From: Roseovarius aestuarii
Lineage (GTDB): Bacteria > Pseudomonadota > Alphaproteobacteria > Rhodobacterales > Rhodobacteraceae
DNA: 64,000 nucleotides
Reading direction: 5' to 3'
Assembly: GCF_019966515.1 (NCBI RefSeq)
Contig: NZ_JAIMIB010000004.1
Location: 186,001-250,000, forward strand
This document shows positions 1-8,313 of the stretch, piece after piece. Both the position numbers and the translations under genes were made by a program. Position 1 is the stretch's first letter; each line of letters starts with the position of its first letter. The notes below the pieces were generated by a model. It was not told the origin of the DNA. It ran no database searches and was given only the letters and a program-made list of their open reading frames with translations.

Positions 1-437
1 ATTACATGATCGAAAAAAACAAGTTCTACGGCAATCTCTGGATACAGGGTGGTCCACGGGCGCGGGCATTCTTTCACGAGCAACCCAAGAAGGCGCCGGC
101 GCTGAACAAGATACCGCTGGTCAAATGGAATCGGCGCTATGCCTATGTAAGCTCGACCCATATGTTGCTGCCGCGCGGTCTGAATCTGGTTTACGACGAA
201 TGGGGGGGTGAACAGGCAAGCGGCGTGCTGCTACATGCCAAGTTTATCGACACTTTTACGGCAAAGGCGGACGAGGAACTGACCCGCAGACAGCATTACG
301 CCTCGAGCGTGGAATACGAGGCCTATGCCGAACGGGTCAGCGGGGACCCAGAGCTTTGGTGCAAATGGTCGGAAAAGTATATAAACTGGCGTCAATTGGA
401 AATCCTCGGACTGATGTCAAAGGGGAATTGGGCATGA
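1..437 (+). CDS. Glycosyltransferase family 2-like protein, C-terminal part
   Basis: Only the end of this gene is in the window. The frame is open from the left edge and stops with TGA at 435-437, so the first in-frame ATG (base 6) is probably internal. The text after it (KFYGNLWIQGGPRARAFF) resembles the late part of family 2 glycosyltransferases of Rhodobacteraceae, where a GG-R pattern follows the catalytic domain. No catalytic residues are visible. It is followed 16 bases later by a GT14-like transferase and then a sulfotransferase, which points to surface polysaccharide synthesis. The family call rests on a short C-terminal region and on context. Confidence 0.5.
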   Translation, partial: YMIEKNKFYGNLWIQGGPRARAFFHEQPKKAPALNKIPLVKWNRRYAYVSSTHMLLPRGLNLVYDEWGGEQASGVLLHAKFIDTFTAKADEELTRRQHYASSVEYEAYAERVSGDPELWCKWSEKYINWRQLEILGLMSKGNWA

Positions 438-453
438 GGAAAGGGCAGCGAGC

Positions 454-2151
454 GTGAGTGTCGGGATCGTCATGCTGGTCCACACGGCCTTTAACCGCGC
501 CGAGCAATTGGTGCGGCACTGGTCGGCGGTGGGCTGTCCGCTGGTGATCCATGTCGATAAGTTCGTCCCTCGCAAGGACTATAACAACTTCGTCCGGGCG
601 CTGGCAGATGTTCCCGATGTCAGGTTCAGCGCGCGGCACCGCTGCGAATGGGGCACCTGGGGGCTGGTGGCGGCAACCCAAAGCGCGTCGCAGATGATGC
701 TGGATGAGTTTCCTGATGTGCGCCATGTCTATCTGGCATCCGGGTCCTGCCTGCCGCTCAGGCCGGTACAGGAATTACTGGATTATCTCGAGGAACGCCC
801 GCGCACCGACTTCATTGAATCGGCGACGACGTCTGATGTCCCCTGGACAATCGGAGGGCTGGATCAGGAACGGTTCACGATGCGGTTCCCGTTTTCCTGG
901 CGCAATCAGAAGTACCTGTTCGATAAATACGTGGCACTGCAGCGTCTTATAGGTTTCAAACGAAAGATCCCCAACGGCATTGTGCCGCATATGGGCAGCC
1001 AGTGGTGGTGCCTGACAAGACAGACATTGTCGGCCATTCTGCAGGACCCCGAACGCGAGACATATGATCGTTATTTCAGCAAGGTCTGGATTCCTGACGA
1101 AAGCTACTTCCAGACGCTGGCAAGGCAATATTCGCGGCAGATCGAAAGTCGTTCACTCACCCTCTCGAAGTTCGATTATCAGGGCAAGCCGCATATTTTT
1201 TACGACGACCACCTGCAGCTGCTCCGTCGCTCGGATTGTTTCGTGGCGCGCAAAATCTGGCCCTTTGCCAACCGGCTTTACGAGGCTTTTCTGACCGATC
1301 CCTCCGGTGCTATGAAGCGGACGGAACCAAACCCCGGTAAGATCGACCGTATCTTTGCCAAAGCGGTCGAACGGCGCACGCGCGGTCGCGCAGGGCTTTA
1401 TATGCAAAGCCGCTTTCCGGTTGAAACACGCGAAAACGGACTGACCTGCGGGCAGTATTCTGTCTTTGAAGGGTTCAGTGATCTCTTCGAGAATTTTGAA
1501 CCCTGGCTGGCCAAGGTCACGGGTACAAGGGTGCACGGGCATCTTTTCGCACCGGAGCGTGCCGAGTTTTCCGATGGTCACACGGTGATGAACGGTGCGC
1601 TCAGTGATAACGCCACATTGCGCGACTATAACCCGCGCGCTTTTTTGGCCAACCTGATCTGGAACACACGCGGCGAGAGACAATGTTTCCAGTTCGGTCC
1701 GCGCGACAATCAGGCGATCGAATGGGATATCATAAAAGATCCCAACGCACAGGTTTCGGTGATCACCGGGGCCTGGGCGGTACCGCTGTTCCAGTCCAAC
1801 CGCAATTTCTCTGACCTGCGGCGCGAAGCGGCTTTGCTGCAGCAGATTGAAAGCAAGCATCTGGACGCGCTGCGCTCGTCCTGGACCAAGGCGCGTATCC
1901 GTATCTGGACAATGGCGGAATTTATCGAAGCTCCGATGGAGCCGCTGCAGACCATTATCGATGAAATCGGTCAACAGAATGTACGTGGTTTGTCGGAAGT
2001 GCCAAAGATGGTCGATCTGACAGGGTTTGGCCAGTTCCTGCAAAATCTGAAAAATCAGGGGATGCACCCTTACCTGATGGGCGATTTTCCCGTGGCGCAT
2101 GATCTGCATGAACCACACAAGAACAAACGCAAACCCTATTTGGTGCGATAG
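454..2151 (+). CDS. Beta-1,6-N-acetylglucosaminyltransferase-like protein (GT14/Branch family) with long C-terminal domain
   Basis: The 565-residue product starts at a GTG preceded by a purine-rich stretch (aggaaagg) at 437-444. Residues about 4-260 look like the core-2/I-branching (Branch, GT14) fold: an N-terminal strand followed by HTAFNRAEQLVRHW, an HVDK motif, and an ASGSCLPLRPVQELLDYL segment typical of these enzymes. Residues about 270-565 form a second domain that I believe corresponds to DUF5928 in Rhodobacteraceae, recalled from memory. No signal peptide or membrane segment is seen, so it is probably cytoplasmic and modifies an extracellular polysaccharide precursor. The sulfotransferase gene begins seven bases downstream, so the two are probably co-transcribed. 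The actual donor and acceptor sugars cannot be read from sequence. Confidence 0.75.
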   Translation: MSVGIVMLVHTAFNRAEQLVRHWSAVGCPLVIHVDKFVPRKDYNNFVRALADVPDVRFSARHRCEWGTWGLVAATQSASQMMLDEFPDVRHVYLASGSCLPLRPVQELLDYLEERPRTDFIESATTSDVPWTIGGLDQERFTMRFPFSWRNQKYLFDKYVALQRLIGFKRKIPNGIVPHMGSQWWCLTRQTLSAILQDPERETYDRYFSKVWIPDESYFQTLARQYSRQIESRSLTLSKFDYQGKPHIFYDDHLQLLRRSDCFVARKIWPFANRLYEAFLTDPSGAMKRTEPNPGKIDRIFAKAVERRTRGRAGLYMQSRFPVETRENGLTCGQYSVFEGFSDLFENFEPWLAKVTGTRVHGHLFAPERAEFSDGHTVMNGALSDNATLRDYNPRAFLANLIWNTRGERQCFQFGPRDNQAIEWDIIKDPNAQVSVITGAWAVPLFQSNRNFSDLRREAALLQQIESKHLDALRSSWTKARIRIWTMAEFIEAPMEPLQTIIDEIGQQNVRGLSEVPKMVDLTGFGQFLQNLKNQGMHPYLMGDFPVAHDLHEPHKNKRKPYLVR

Positions 2152-2157
2152 GGTCCG

Positions 2158-3585
2158 ATGCGCGACAAATTCGATTACTTCGTCGTTTTTGCCGAGATGC
2201 GGACAGGATCGAACCTGCTCGAGTCGAATCTAAACCGGTTCTCGGGTCTTGAATGTAGTGGCGAGGCGTTCAATCCGCATTTCATCGGTTATCCGAACAA
2301 AAGCGAAATCCTTGAGGTAACGCAGGCGATGCGCGATGCGGACCCCATGCGTTTGATCGACAGGATCAAGGCGACGCCCGATGCGCTGGGCGGCTTTCGG
2401 TTTTTTCACGATCACGATCCGAGGGCGTTGGATATCTGTCTGGATGATCCACGCTGCGCCAAGATCATCCTCACCCGAAACCCGCTGGATAGCTATGTGT
2501 CGTGGAAGATCGCACAGGCGACAGGGCAGTGGAAACTGACCAATGTCAAACGGCGCAAAGACAGCAAGATCAGTTTTGACGAAGAGGAATTCGGACAGCA
2601 CCTAAGCCAGTTGCAAGCGTTTCAGCTGCTGCTTCTGAGCCGGTTGCAAACCAGCGGGCAGACGGCGTTCTACCTGGCGTATGAGGATGTGCAGGACGTT
2701 GATGTCGTCAACGGGTTGGCCCGCTTTCTTGGTGTCGACGAGACGCTTGAGACGCTTGACCGATCGCTCAAAAAGCAAAACCCGATGCCGCTGCAAAGCA
2801 AGGTTTCGAATTTCGACGAGATGGAACAGGCGCTTGCTGAGCTCGACTTTTTCAACATCTCGCGCACGCCGAATTTCGAACCGCGACGGGGTGCGGCTGT
2901 GCCGGGCTACGTTGCCGGGGTCAAGGCGCCGCTGTTGTTCATGCCGATCCGCTCCGGCCCGCAGGGTGAGGTGTGCGCCTGGCTTGCCGCGCTGGATGGC
3001 GTGACCGAGGATGCGCTACCCGTTCAACTGAATCAGAAAGCACTGCGTCAATGGAAAAGGCGCAGCGGCCTGCATCGAAGCTTTACCGTGATCCGGCATC
3101 CGGTTGCCCGGGCACATAGCGCCTTTTGTCGAAAAATTCTAAGTACGGAAGACGGAGCGTTTGAAGAGATCCGAAAAACTTTGCGGAATTTCCACAAACT
3201 TCCGATCCCCGCCGGTGCGCCTGACGACAGCTATGACAGACGCGCGCACCGTCAGGCTTTCGTCGCATTTCTTGAGTTTCTACGCGCTAATCTGGCGGGG
3301 CAGACCAATTTGCGCACAGACGCGAACTGGGCGTCGCAGGCGGCGGTCATTCAGGGAATGGCGCGGTTTGCGCTGCCGGATATGATAATCCGGGAGAGTG
3401 AGATGCATGAGCATCTCCGCAGCTTGGCGCAACGGGTTGGATATGCCGATCCGTCCGAGCCGGTTCAGCCCGCCCCGGATAAGCCCATTTCATTGGGTGA
3501 TATCTATGACGACGAAATCGAACGCCTTGTCAAAAGCGTCTATCAGCGCGATTACATGATGTTCGGTTTCGGGGCGTGGGCCTAG
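2158..3585 (+). CDS. Two-domain sulfotransferase, NodH/Stf0-like
   Basis: A 475-residue protein. The N-terminal half carries the PAPS 5'-phosphosulfate loop of Stf0-type sulfotransferases (EMRTGSNLLES, residues about 13-23) and a 3'-phosphate motif-like segment, ILTRNPLDSYVSW. The C-terminal half looks like a second sulfotransferase-like unit: LLFMPIRSGPQGE as a loop-like element and FTVIRHPVARAHSAF as a second 3'-phosphate motif. Similar NodH-named proteins of this length occur in Rhodobacteraceae. It most likely transfers sulfate from PAPS to a cell-surface glycan built by the two preceding genes. The second domain has a weaker loop (SGPQGE), so it may be structural rather than catalytic. 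The next gene, ptsN, lies on the opposite strand, so the cluster ends here. Confidence 0.75.
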   Translation: MRDKFDYFVVFAEMRTGSNLLESNLNRFSGLECSGEAFNPHFIGYPNKSEILEVTQAMRDADPMRLIDRIKATPDALGGFRFFHDHDPRALDICLDDPRCAKIILTRNPLDSYVSWKIAQATGQWKLTNVKRRKDSKISFDEEEFGQHLSQLQAFQLLLLSRLQTSGQTAFYLAYEDVQDVDVVNGLARFLGVDETLETLDRSLKKQNPMPLQSKVSNFDEMEQALAELDFFNISRTPNFEPRRGAAVPGYVAGVKAPLLFMPIRSGPQGEVCAWLAALDGVTEDALPVQLNQKALRQWKRRSGLHRSFTVIRHPVARAHSAFCRKILSTEDGAFEEIRKTLRNFHKLPIPAGAPDDSYDRRAHRQAFVAFLEFLRANLAGQTNLRTDANWASQAAVIQGMARFALPDMIIRESEMHEHLRSLAQRVGYADPSEPVQPAPDKPISLGDIYDDEIERLVKSVYQRDYMMFGFGAWA

Positions 3586-3605
3586 ACCATCGTGTCCGAC
3601 CGGGC

Positions 3606-4070
3606 TCAGGCCGCCTGAACAGCCTGAGATTCGGTTACAATCGTATAGAGCGTCGCCGGATCCTGATTGGCCCGCAATTTGGCGCAAACAGCGGGATCTC
3701 GCAGTGTGCGGGACACAAGCGCCAGTGCCTTGAGATGCTCAACGCCGGCCTCGCGCGGGGCAAAAAGCGCAAAGGCAAGGTCAACTGGCTGACGGTCGAC
3801 CGCGTCAAAGTCGATAGGCGTATCCAGCAAAACCAGCGCGCCGACGACTTTATCCAACCCATCAACATGGGCATGTGGTAGTGCCACGCCCTTGCCAACA
3901 CCAGTTGGCCCCAAGCTTTCACGCTCGTGCAGCGCTTCGACCACGGTGGATTGCTCCATCCCGTAAGCCTGTTCAGCGATGCCGCCGATTTCATGCAGCA
4001 GACGCTTCTTGCTGGTCGCAGACGAAAGAACTCGAACCGCTTCGGGTTTGAGGATTATTGACATTGCCAT
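3606..4070 (-). CDS. ptsN: PTS IIA-like nitrogen-regulatory protein PtsN (EIIA-Ntr)
   Basis: A 154-residue EIIA fructose/mannitol-type domain. The phosphoacceptor histidine is expected at His66 in VALPHAHVDG. The rest follows the family: a helical start with RLLHEIGGIAEQ, a GPTGVGKGVALPHA loop, and LAFALFAPREAGVEHLKALALVSR. It is the terminal phosphate acceptor of the PTS-Ntr relay (PtsP-NPr-PtsN) and regulates potassium, nitrogen and carbon balance by protein contacts. It follows hpf by 51 bases on the same strand, the same neighbourhood as in many proteobacteria. An alternative start two codons in (MSIILKPEAV) is possible because neither ATG has a well-placed ribosome binding site. Confidence 0.93.
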   Translation of the reverse strand: MAMSIILKPEAVRVLSSATSKKRLLHEIGGIAEQAYGMEQSTVVEALHERESLGPTGVGKGVALPHAHVDGLDKVVGALVLLDTPIDFDAVDRQPVDLAFALFAPREAGVEHLKALALVSRTLRDPAVCAKLRANQDPATLYTIVTESQAVQAA

Positions 4071-4121
4071 ACTAACTTGTCGCTCCGAAGAACCCGGAAC
4101 ATATTTGTCCGGACCCCAATA

Positions 4122-4685
4122 TTACGGATCAATCCAGCCGATGTTGCCGTCGTCGCGACGGTACACCACGTTCAATCCATCCTTGCCTTCTTTTCGAAAA
4201 ACCAGAACAGGGGCCCCGGCCAGTTCCATTTGCATTACGGCCTCACCAACGGAGAGAGAGGGAATGTTTGTCTCCATCTCCGCGACGATGATCGGCTGCA
4301 GGCTGTCGGGTTCTGATTCTGCTTCTTCGCCTTCCGAAGCGAGGATATAAGAGGACGCTCCGGAGATTTCAACCGGTTCTGACCTATGATTGTGATGATC
4401 TTTCAACCTACGCTTGTATCGACGTAACTGTTTTTCCAACTTGTCACAGCAGGAATCGAAGGCGGAATAGATCTCATGCGCGTGTGCTTTGGCCTGTGCG
4501 GTCAGGCCGGTTGACAGGTGTACGATGGATTCGCAGACAAACTCGTTGGCGCTTTTGGAAAAGATAACATGGGCGTCGGTTGGCCGCTCAGCGTATTTTG
4601 CGACGGCCGAGCCAAGCTCGTCCTTCACATGTACCTGCAGCGCTTCGCCAATATCGATCTGTTTTCCACTGATTTGATAGCGCAT
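4122..4685 (-). CDS. hpf: Ribosome hibernation promoting factor, long form
   Basis: The start was set at MRYQISGKQIDIG because GAAGGAGA lies 5 bases upstream; an in-frame ATG seven codons earlier has no such site. The 187-residue product has the N-terminal S30AE domain (about 1-100, including LRRYKRRLKDHH) and a C-terminal dimerisation domain (about 130-187: LSVGEAVMQMELAGAPVLVF through YRRDDGNIGWIDP). That makes it the long form that pairs 70S ribosomes into 100S dimers under starvation. It sits between lptB and ptsN. The 247-base leader upstream holds a strong hairpin (annotated separately). Confidence 0.93.
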   Translation of the reverse strand: MRYQISGKQIDIGEALQVHVKDELGSAVAKYAERPTDAHVIFSKSANEFVCESIVHLSTGLTAQAKAHAHEIYSAFDSCCDKLEKQLRRYKRRLKDHHNHRSEPVEISGASSYILASEGEEAESEPDSLQPIIVAEMETNIPSLSVGEAVMQMELAGAPVLVFRKEGKDGLNVVYRRDDGNIGWIDP

Positions 4686-4716
4686 CTTGTCTCCTTCATA
4701 TGACATAGCGGTTGCG

Positions 4717-4740
4717 GGCAGGGTGCGAGGGCACCTTGCC
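4717..4740 (-). promoter_or_regulatory. Hairpin in the hpf 5' leader
   Basis: Bases 4717-4726 pair with 4731-4740 around a four-base loop. On the hpf coding strand nine of ten positions pair, with one A-C mismatch. The hairpin lies about 30 bases upstream of the hpf start codon in the gap between lptB and hpf. There is no U-run after it, so it is more likely a leader structure than a terminator. Function is inferred only from position. Confidence 0.3.
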
Positions 4741-4932
4741 AGACGTCAGGTCCGAATGCGGTAGATTGACATTTGATCAGCTTGCCCGAAGCCCGGCCCG
4801 TAAAGCGGGAAGCATCCGTGGGACAATTCGCGATACACAAATGTCATGCCCCAATTGACGCGCTTTTTGGCCCGGATGTCAATGCGATTAGGGTTAACAA
4901 CCGGCGCTTTTTTTTGCTGCCAGAGGTGGTGT

Positions 4933-5691
4933 TCAGGAAATTCGGAAATTATCGCCAAGATAGACCCGGCGCACATTTTCATTTTCGACCACCTCGTCGG
5001 GAGAGCCGGACATCAGCACCTGCCCATCATGCAAAATATAAGCGCGATCAACGATTTCGAGCGTTTCACGCACATTGTGATCGGTAATCAGAACGCCGAT
5101 TCCGCGCTTTTTCAGATCAGCCACCAGATGACGGATATCACCGACCGAAATCGGGTCCACCCCGGCGAAAGGCTCGTCAAGAAGCAGATATTTCGGATGC
5201 GCGGCCAGGCAACGGGCAATTTCGACCCGGCGCCGCTCACCACCCGACAGGGCTAGCGCGGGCGCGCGGCGCAGATGTTCGATGGAAAACTCCGACAACA
5301 ACTCTTCCAGCCGTTCGCGGCGCTTGTGCCGTTCGCCGACCGAGATGTCGAGGATCGCCGTGATGTTGTCTTCGACCGACATGCCACGGAAAATCGACAT
5401 CTCTTGTGGCAGATAGCCAATGCCCAGCTTGGCGCGGCGATACATCGGCAGGTTCGTCACTTCGCGGCCATCAATCATCACGTGGCCGCCTTCAGGATAA
5501 ACCAACCCCGCAACGGCATAAAACGTGGTTGTTTTGCCCGATCCGTTCGGCCCCAGCAGGGCCACGACCTCGCCCTGGTTAAGGCTAAGCGACACATCGC
5601 GGATCACGATCCGCTTGGCATAGCTCTTACGCAGGTTTTCTATCTGCAGGCCGGTGTTTTCATGCGCAAGCTTCAGGTCGGGTTTTGACAT
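4933..5691 (-). CDS. lptB: LPS export ABC transporter ATP-binding protein LptB
   Basis: A 252-residue ABC ATPase. All motifs are present: Walker A GPNGSGKT (47-54), Q-loop in YLPQEMSIF (about 93-101), signature LSGGE (148-152), Walker B LLLDEP (169-174) and the switch histidine in ITDHNVRE (His205). LptB powers LptFG at the inner membrane, pulling LPS onto the LptC-LptA bridge. The start codon directly abuts the lptA stop, and the order rnd-lptC-lptA-lptB supports the specific assignment. Downstream, where many proteobacteria have rpoN, there is only a 247-base gap before hpf. Confidence 0.96.
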   Translation of the reverse strand: MSKPDLKLAHENTGLQIENLRKSYAKRIVIRDVSLSLNQGEVVALLGPNGSGKTTTFYAVAGLVYPEGGHVMIDGREVTNLPMYRRAKLGIGYLPQEMSIFRGMSVEDNITAILDISVGERHKRRERLEELLSEFSIEHLRRAPALALSGGERRRVEIARCLAAHPKYLLLDEPFAGVDPISVGDIRHLVADLKKRGIGVLITDHNVRETLEIVDRAYILHDGQVLMSGSPDEVVENENVRRVYLGDNFRIS

Positions 5692-6189
5692 TCACTCGTT
5701 CTCAGGTGTCGACCGCAGGACGGTTTTCACCCGGCCTGTGACGCGGGCGGTTCCTGCCTTTGTATCAATAAACAACTTATCACCAGTCAGCGCCTGAACT
5801 CCCTGAATCAGCAAAACGTCACCTTCCATCTCAATCAATCCGGACTGGACGTTGTAATCGGCCTGACGGCCTTCTGCCGCATCCTCGCCACTGATCATGG
5901 TGACGCCGCCCGTCGCGTTCAGGCTTTCGATGCCACTTTGATCCTCGCGATATACAACCAGAACACGCGGTGCCCACAGGCGCATCTCTCCCTGTCCGAT
6001 CAGAACGTTACCGGTAAAAATCGCGGTCCCATCATTTTGGTCCACGTTCAGATTATCTGATGTCACTTCGACGGGAAGACTGCTGTCATGTTCTTCGCTT
6101 CCGAACGCGACCTGCGCACCTTGCGCCATAGTAAACGCCGGGGCGAGTAACATGCAAACTAGCAGAGACAGAAACTGCAAACGGCACAC
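5692..6189 (-). CDS. lptA: LPS transport periplasmic protein LptA
   Basis: A 165-residue OstA-type protein starting at GTG, with GAGGA about 11 bases upstream. It begins with a signal peptide (hydrophobic residues about 5-20, likely cleavage after AFTMAQ or a little later). The OstA-like beta-jellyroll follows, with repeats such as SDNLNVDQNDGTAIFTGNV and DYNVQSGLIEMEGDVLL. LptA bridges LPS from LptC to LptD across the periplasm. It lies six bases after lptC and abuts lptB. Confidence 0.92.
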   Translation of the reverse strand: MCRLQFLSLLVCMLLAPAFTMAQGAQVAFGSEEHDSSLPVEVTSDNLNVDQNDGTAIFTGNVLIGQGEMRLWAPRVLVVYREDQSGIESLNATGGVTMISGEDAAEGRQADYNVQSGLIEMEGDVLLIQGVQALTGDKLFIDTKAGTARVTGRVKTVLRSTPENE

Positions 6190-6195
6190 GATTAA

Positions 6196-6810
6196 TTATT
6201 CCTCGGTCTGACGCGGCGTATATATCAGCTTGACGCCGCGGGTGAAAAGCAATTCTGCCTGTCCGGTCTCGGGATTTGTGGTGAGTAACATTTTACCCGC
6301 AGTCAGATCGCCCGGCGGGCCGTTGCCGTCGACCTGGCCGGGTGTTTCGGCATAGGTTTCATCAAGCCGCGTCCACAGCGTGTCGGTCGTCATGACATAA
6401 CCGGTGGTGGTCGAAATATGCACATTGCCCTCCAGCGTGGCAGTCAGCCTGCTTTGATGCATATCGGCGTGATCAGAGATGACATCAATCACCGACCCTG
6501 AATTCAGGTTGATCCGCGATGTCACATCCGTCGCAAGCAGATGCTCGGGATCCTTAGGGTCCGGACGTGCCTTGACGGACTGGAACGCAATCCTGTCACC
6601 ATTGTCGGTGACCCCGGCGAACTGGGGGTTGGTCGCCCCAAGCTCCTGTGCCCGCTGCCGCAGATCAATCTGTGCTATCGGAATGGAATCGGTCGGATCA
6701 ATCGTGCGCGAAATCAGGAAAAGGGTCGACAGGATTCCAAGCGCGGCGAGGGGAAGGATGATCTTCACCCAGGCGATCACTTGGGAATAGAGGTTGTCGG
6801 ACAGGGCCAT
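6196..6810 (-). CDS. lptC: LPS export system protein LptC
   Basis: A 204-residue bitopic protein: one N-terminal membrane helix (about residues 10-33, IAWVKIILPLAALGILSTLF), then a periplasmic beta-jellyroll with DVTSRINLNSGSVIDVISDHADM and LEGNVHISTTTGYVMTTDTL. LptC receives LPS from LptB2FG and hands it to LptA. Its start overlaps the rnd stop by one base (TGATG), suggesting translational coupling. Sequence similarity in this family is low, so position between rnd and lptA contributes strongly. Confidence 0.88.
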   Translation of the reverse strand: MALSDNLYSQVIAWVKIILPLAALGILSTLFLISRTIDPTDSIPIAQIDLRQRAQELGATNPQFAGVTDNGDRIAFQSVKARPDPKDPEHLLATDVTSRINLNSGSVIDVISDHADMHQSRLTATLEGNVHISTTTGYVMTTDTLWTRLDETYAETPGQVDGNGPPGDLTAGKMLLTTNPETGQAELLFTRGVKLIYTPRQTEE

Positions 6811-7421
6811 CAGTGTGCGAAAATATCCATCTCGGGCCAGCCGGCCAGATCAAGCCGGGCGCGGGCCGGCAGGAAGTTGAAACAAGCCTGCGCCAAGTCG
6901 TTGCGGCCTTCACGTTCGAGCCGTTTGTTCAGTTCATCACGCAGTTGGTGCAAATGCAGGACGTCTGATGCCGCATAGTCAAGCTGTGCTTCGGATAATT
7001 CGGCAGCCCCCCAATCGGAGGATTGCTGTTGTTTTGAAACATCGACATTGAGCAGCTCCTGCAGCAGATTCTTCAGCCCGTGCCGATCGGTGTAGGTGCG
7101 CACCAGCTTGCTGGCGATTTTGGTGCAATAGACCGGTGCGGCCAGGGCGCCGAAAGCATTCAGCAACGCGGCAATGTCGAAGCGACCGAAGTGAAACAGT
7201 TTCAGCACGTCAGGGTCTTCCAGCATGGTCGACAGGTTCGGCGCTTCTGACTGATCGATGCTGATCTGCACCAGGTGCGCGTTGCCATCACCGCCGGACA
7301 TCTGCACGACGCAGAGACGATCGCGATGCGGGTTCAGCCCCATGGTTTCGCAATCAATGGCGACAACCGGACCCAGATCAAGCCCGTCCGGCAGATCGTT
7401 CTGATACAAGTGGACAGTCAT
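6810..7421 (-). CDS. rnd: Ribonuclease D-type 3'-5' exonuclease
   Basis: A 203-residue DEDD exonuclease. The catalytic acids are visible: Asp23 and Glu25 in AIDCETMGL, Asp82 in HFGRFDIAALL, and Tyr149/Asp153 in LDYAASDVLHL (DEDDy type). It lacks the C-terminal HRDC domains of the E. coli enzyme, as is common in Alphaproteobacteria. It probably trims 3' ends of stable RNAs. It is the first gene of the rnd-lptC-lptA-lptB group and overlaps lptC by one base. Confidence 0.9.
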   Translation of the reverse strand: MTVHLYQNDLPDGLDLGPVVAIDCETMGLNPHRDRLCVVQMSGGDGNAHLVQISIDQSEAPNLSTMLEDPDVLKLFHFGRFDIAALLNAFGALAAPVYCTKIASKLVRTYTDRHGLKNLLQELLNVDVSKQQQSSDWGAAELSEAQLDYAASDVLHLHQLRDELNKRLEREGRNDLAQACFNFLPARARLDLAGWPEMDIFAH

Positions 7422-7524
7422 CTACGATCCTTTCCGTGCCGGTCACTGCTTTGTGCTACCCTGTAAAGCCTCCATGCGGCTTGGCAAGGGTGCGGGTGAA
7501 ATTTGCCGTCTATGTTGCACACTG

Positions 7525-8313
7525 TCAGGTATATAAGGTGGCAGGTTGATTTTGCATCAACTCGGCGATTTCCCGCACTCGTTGCGCGTTGTCGCGGGCA
7601 AGCGCGTCGTTGGCAGACCAGAATGAGTTTTCGAACCCGACGCGAAGCTTGCCGCCCTCGGACCAGGCCAGATCCAGACAGGATGTTTCACCCTTGCCAA
7701 AGGCGCAGACGCCCCAGTCGGGCTGCCAGCCGGTTGTTTGCATTTCATCCAGAAATGGCCGCAGATCGGCCGGGCTGCTATCGCGGTTGGTTGAATAGCG
7801 CCCCAGAACAAAGAGGACCTGCAGATCTTTCGATGTGAAATGATCGGTGGGCAGTACTGACTTCAGAAGCTCAAGATCGCTCAGATCATAAAGGATGAAT
7901 TGCAACGCGATACTGGCCTCTTGGCATTCGCGGAAGAAATGGCGTGCCGTGTCCGTGCCGGTATCGGTCATGATTTCCCGGATCGAGGTCGAGACCAGAT
8001 GCGCACCGGAATTCAGGGCGATTTCGCGTTGATGATCGGCGCTGTATTTGCCCACGGCTTCGGTGGTGACCTGTATGGCTAGACCGGGTACGGCTTGCGT
8101 CAGTTCCGTAATCGCTTCGCGGTAGAAACCGGCATCCAGAATATGCGCACCATCGTTGTCACGCAAATGAAGATGCAGCCCGTCGGCGCCAGCGGCATGA
8201 CAATCGCGCGCCGTCGATACGACCTCTGGCAGGGTTACAGGTATTGCCGGATGGTCATCCTTGCCAAGCCGTGCGCCGTTTGGCGCGACCATCAGCCGGG
8301 GAAGCGGTGTCAT
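7525..8313 (-). CDS. BKACE family (3-keto-5-aminohexanoate cleavage enzyme-like) protein, divergent
   Basis: A 262-residue TIM-barrel protein of the BKACE/DUF849 family, which condenses a beta-keto acid with acetyl-CoA to give acetoacetate and a new acyl-CoA. The zinc-binding pair is seen in LHLHLRD (His47, His49), and the late RVGFEN segment gives Arg224 and Glu228. Aligned from memory to the characterised Kce, several positions differ: Kce Glu14 corresponds to Arg15, Ser82 to Thr83 and Asp231 to Asn229. The protein is also slightly shorter than usual (about 270-310). It overlaps the preceding aminotransferase by four bases (ATGA). A plausible reading is that the aminotransferase makes the beta-keto acid this enzyme cleaves, but the substrate is unknown and the changes may mean altered chemistry. 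Confidence 0.82.
   Translation of the reverse strand: MTPLPRLMVAPNGARLGKDDHPAIPVTLPEVVSTARDCHAAGADGLHLHLRDNDGAHILDAGFYREAITELTQAVPGLAIQVTTEAVGKYSADHQREIALNSGAHLVSTSIREIMTDTGTDTARHFFRECQEASIALQFILYDLSDLELLKSVLPTDHFTSKDLQVLFVLGRYSTNRDSSPADLRPFLDEMQTTGWQPDWGVCAFGKGETSCLDLAWSEGGKLRVGFENSFWSANDALARDNAQRVREIAELMQNQPATLYT

Noticed and set aside
1153..2118. 321-codon minus-strand frame inside the GT14-like gene
   Set aside because: Antisense shadow with no recognisable family; the plus-strand frame has clear homology-type motifs and the right spacing.
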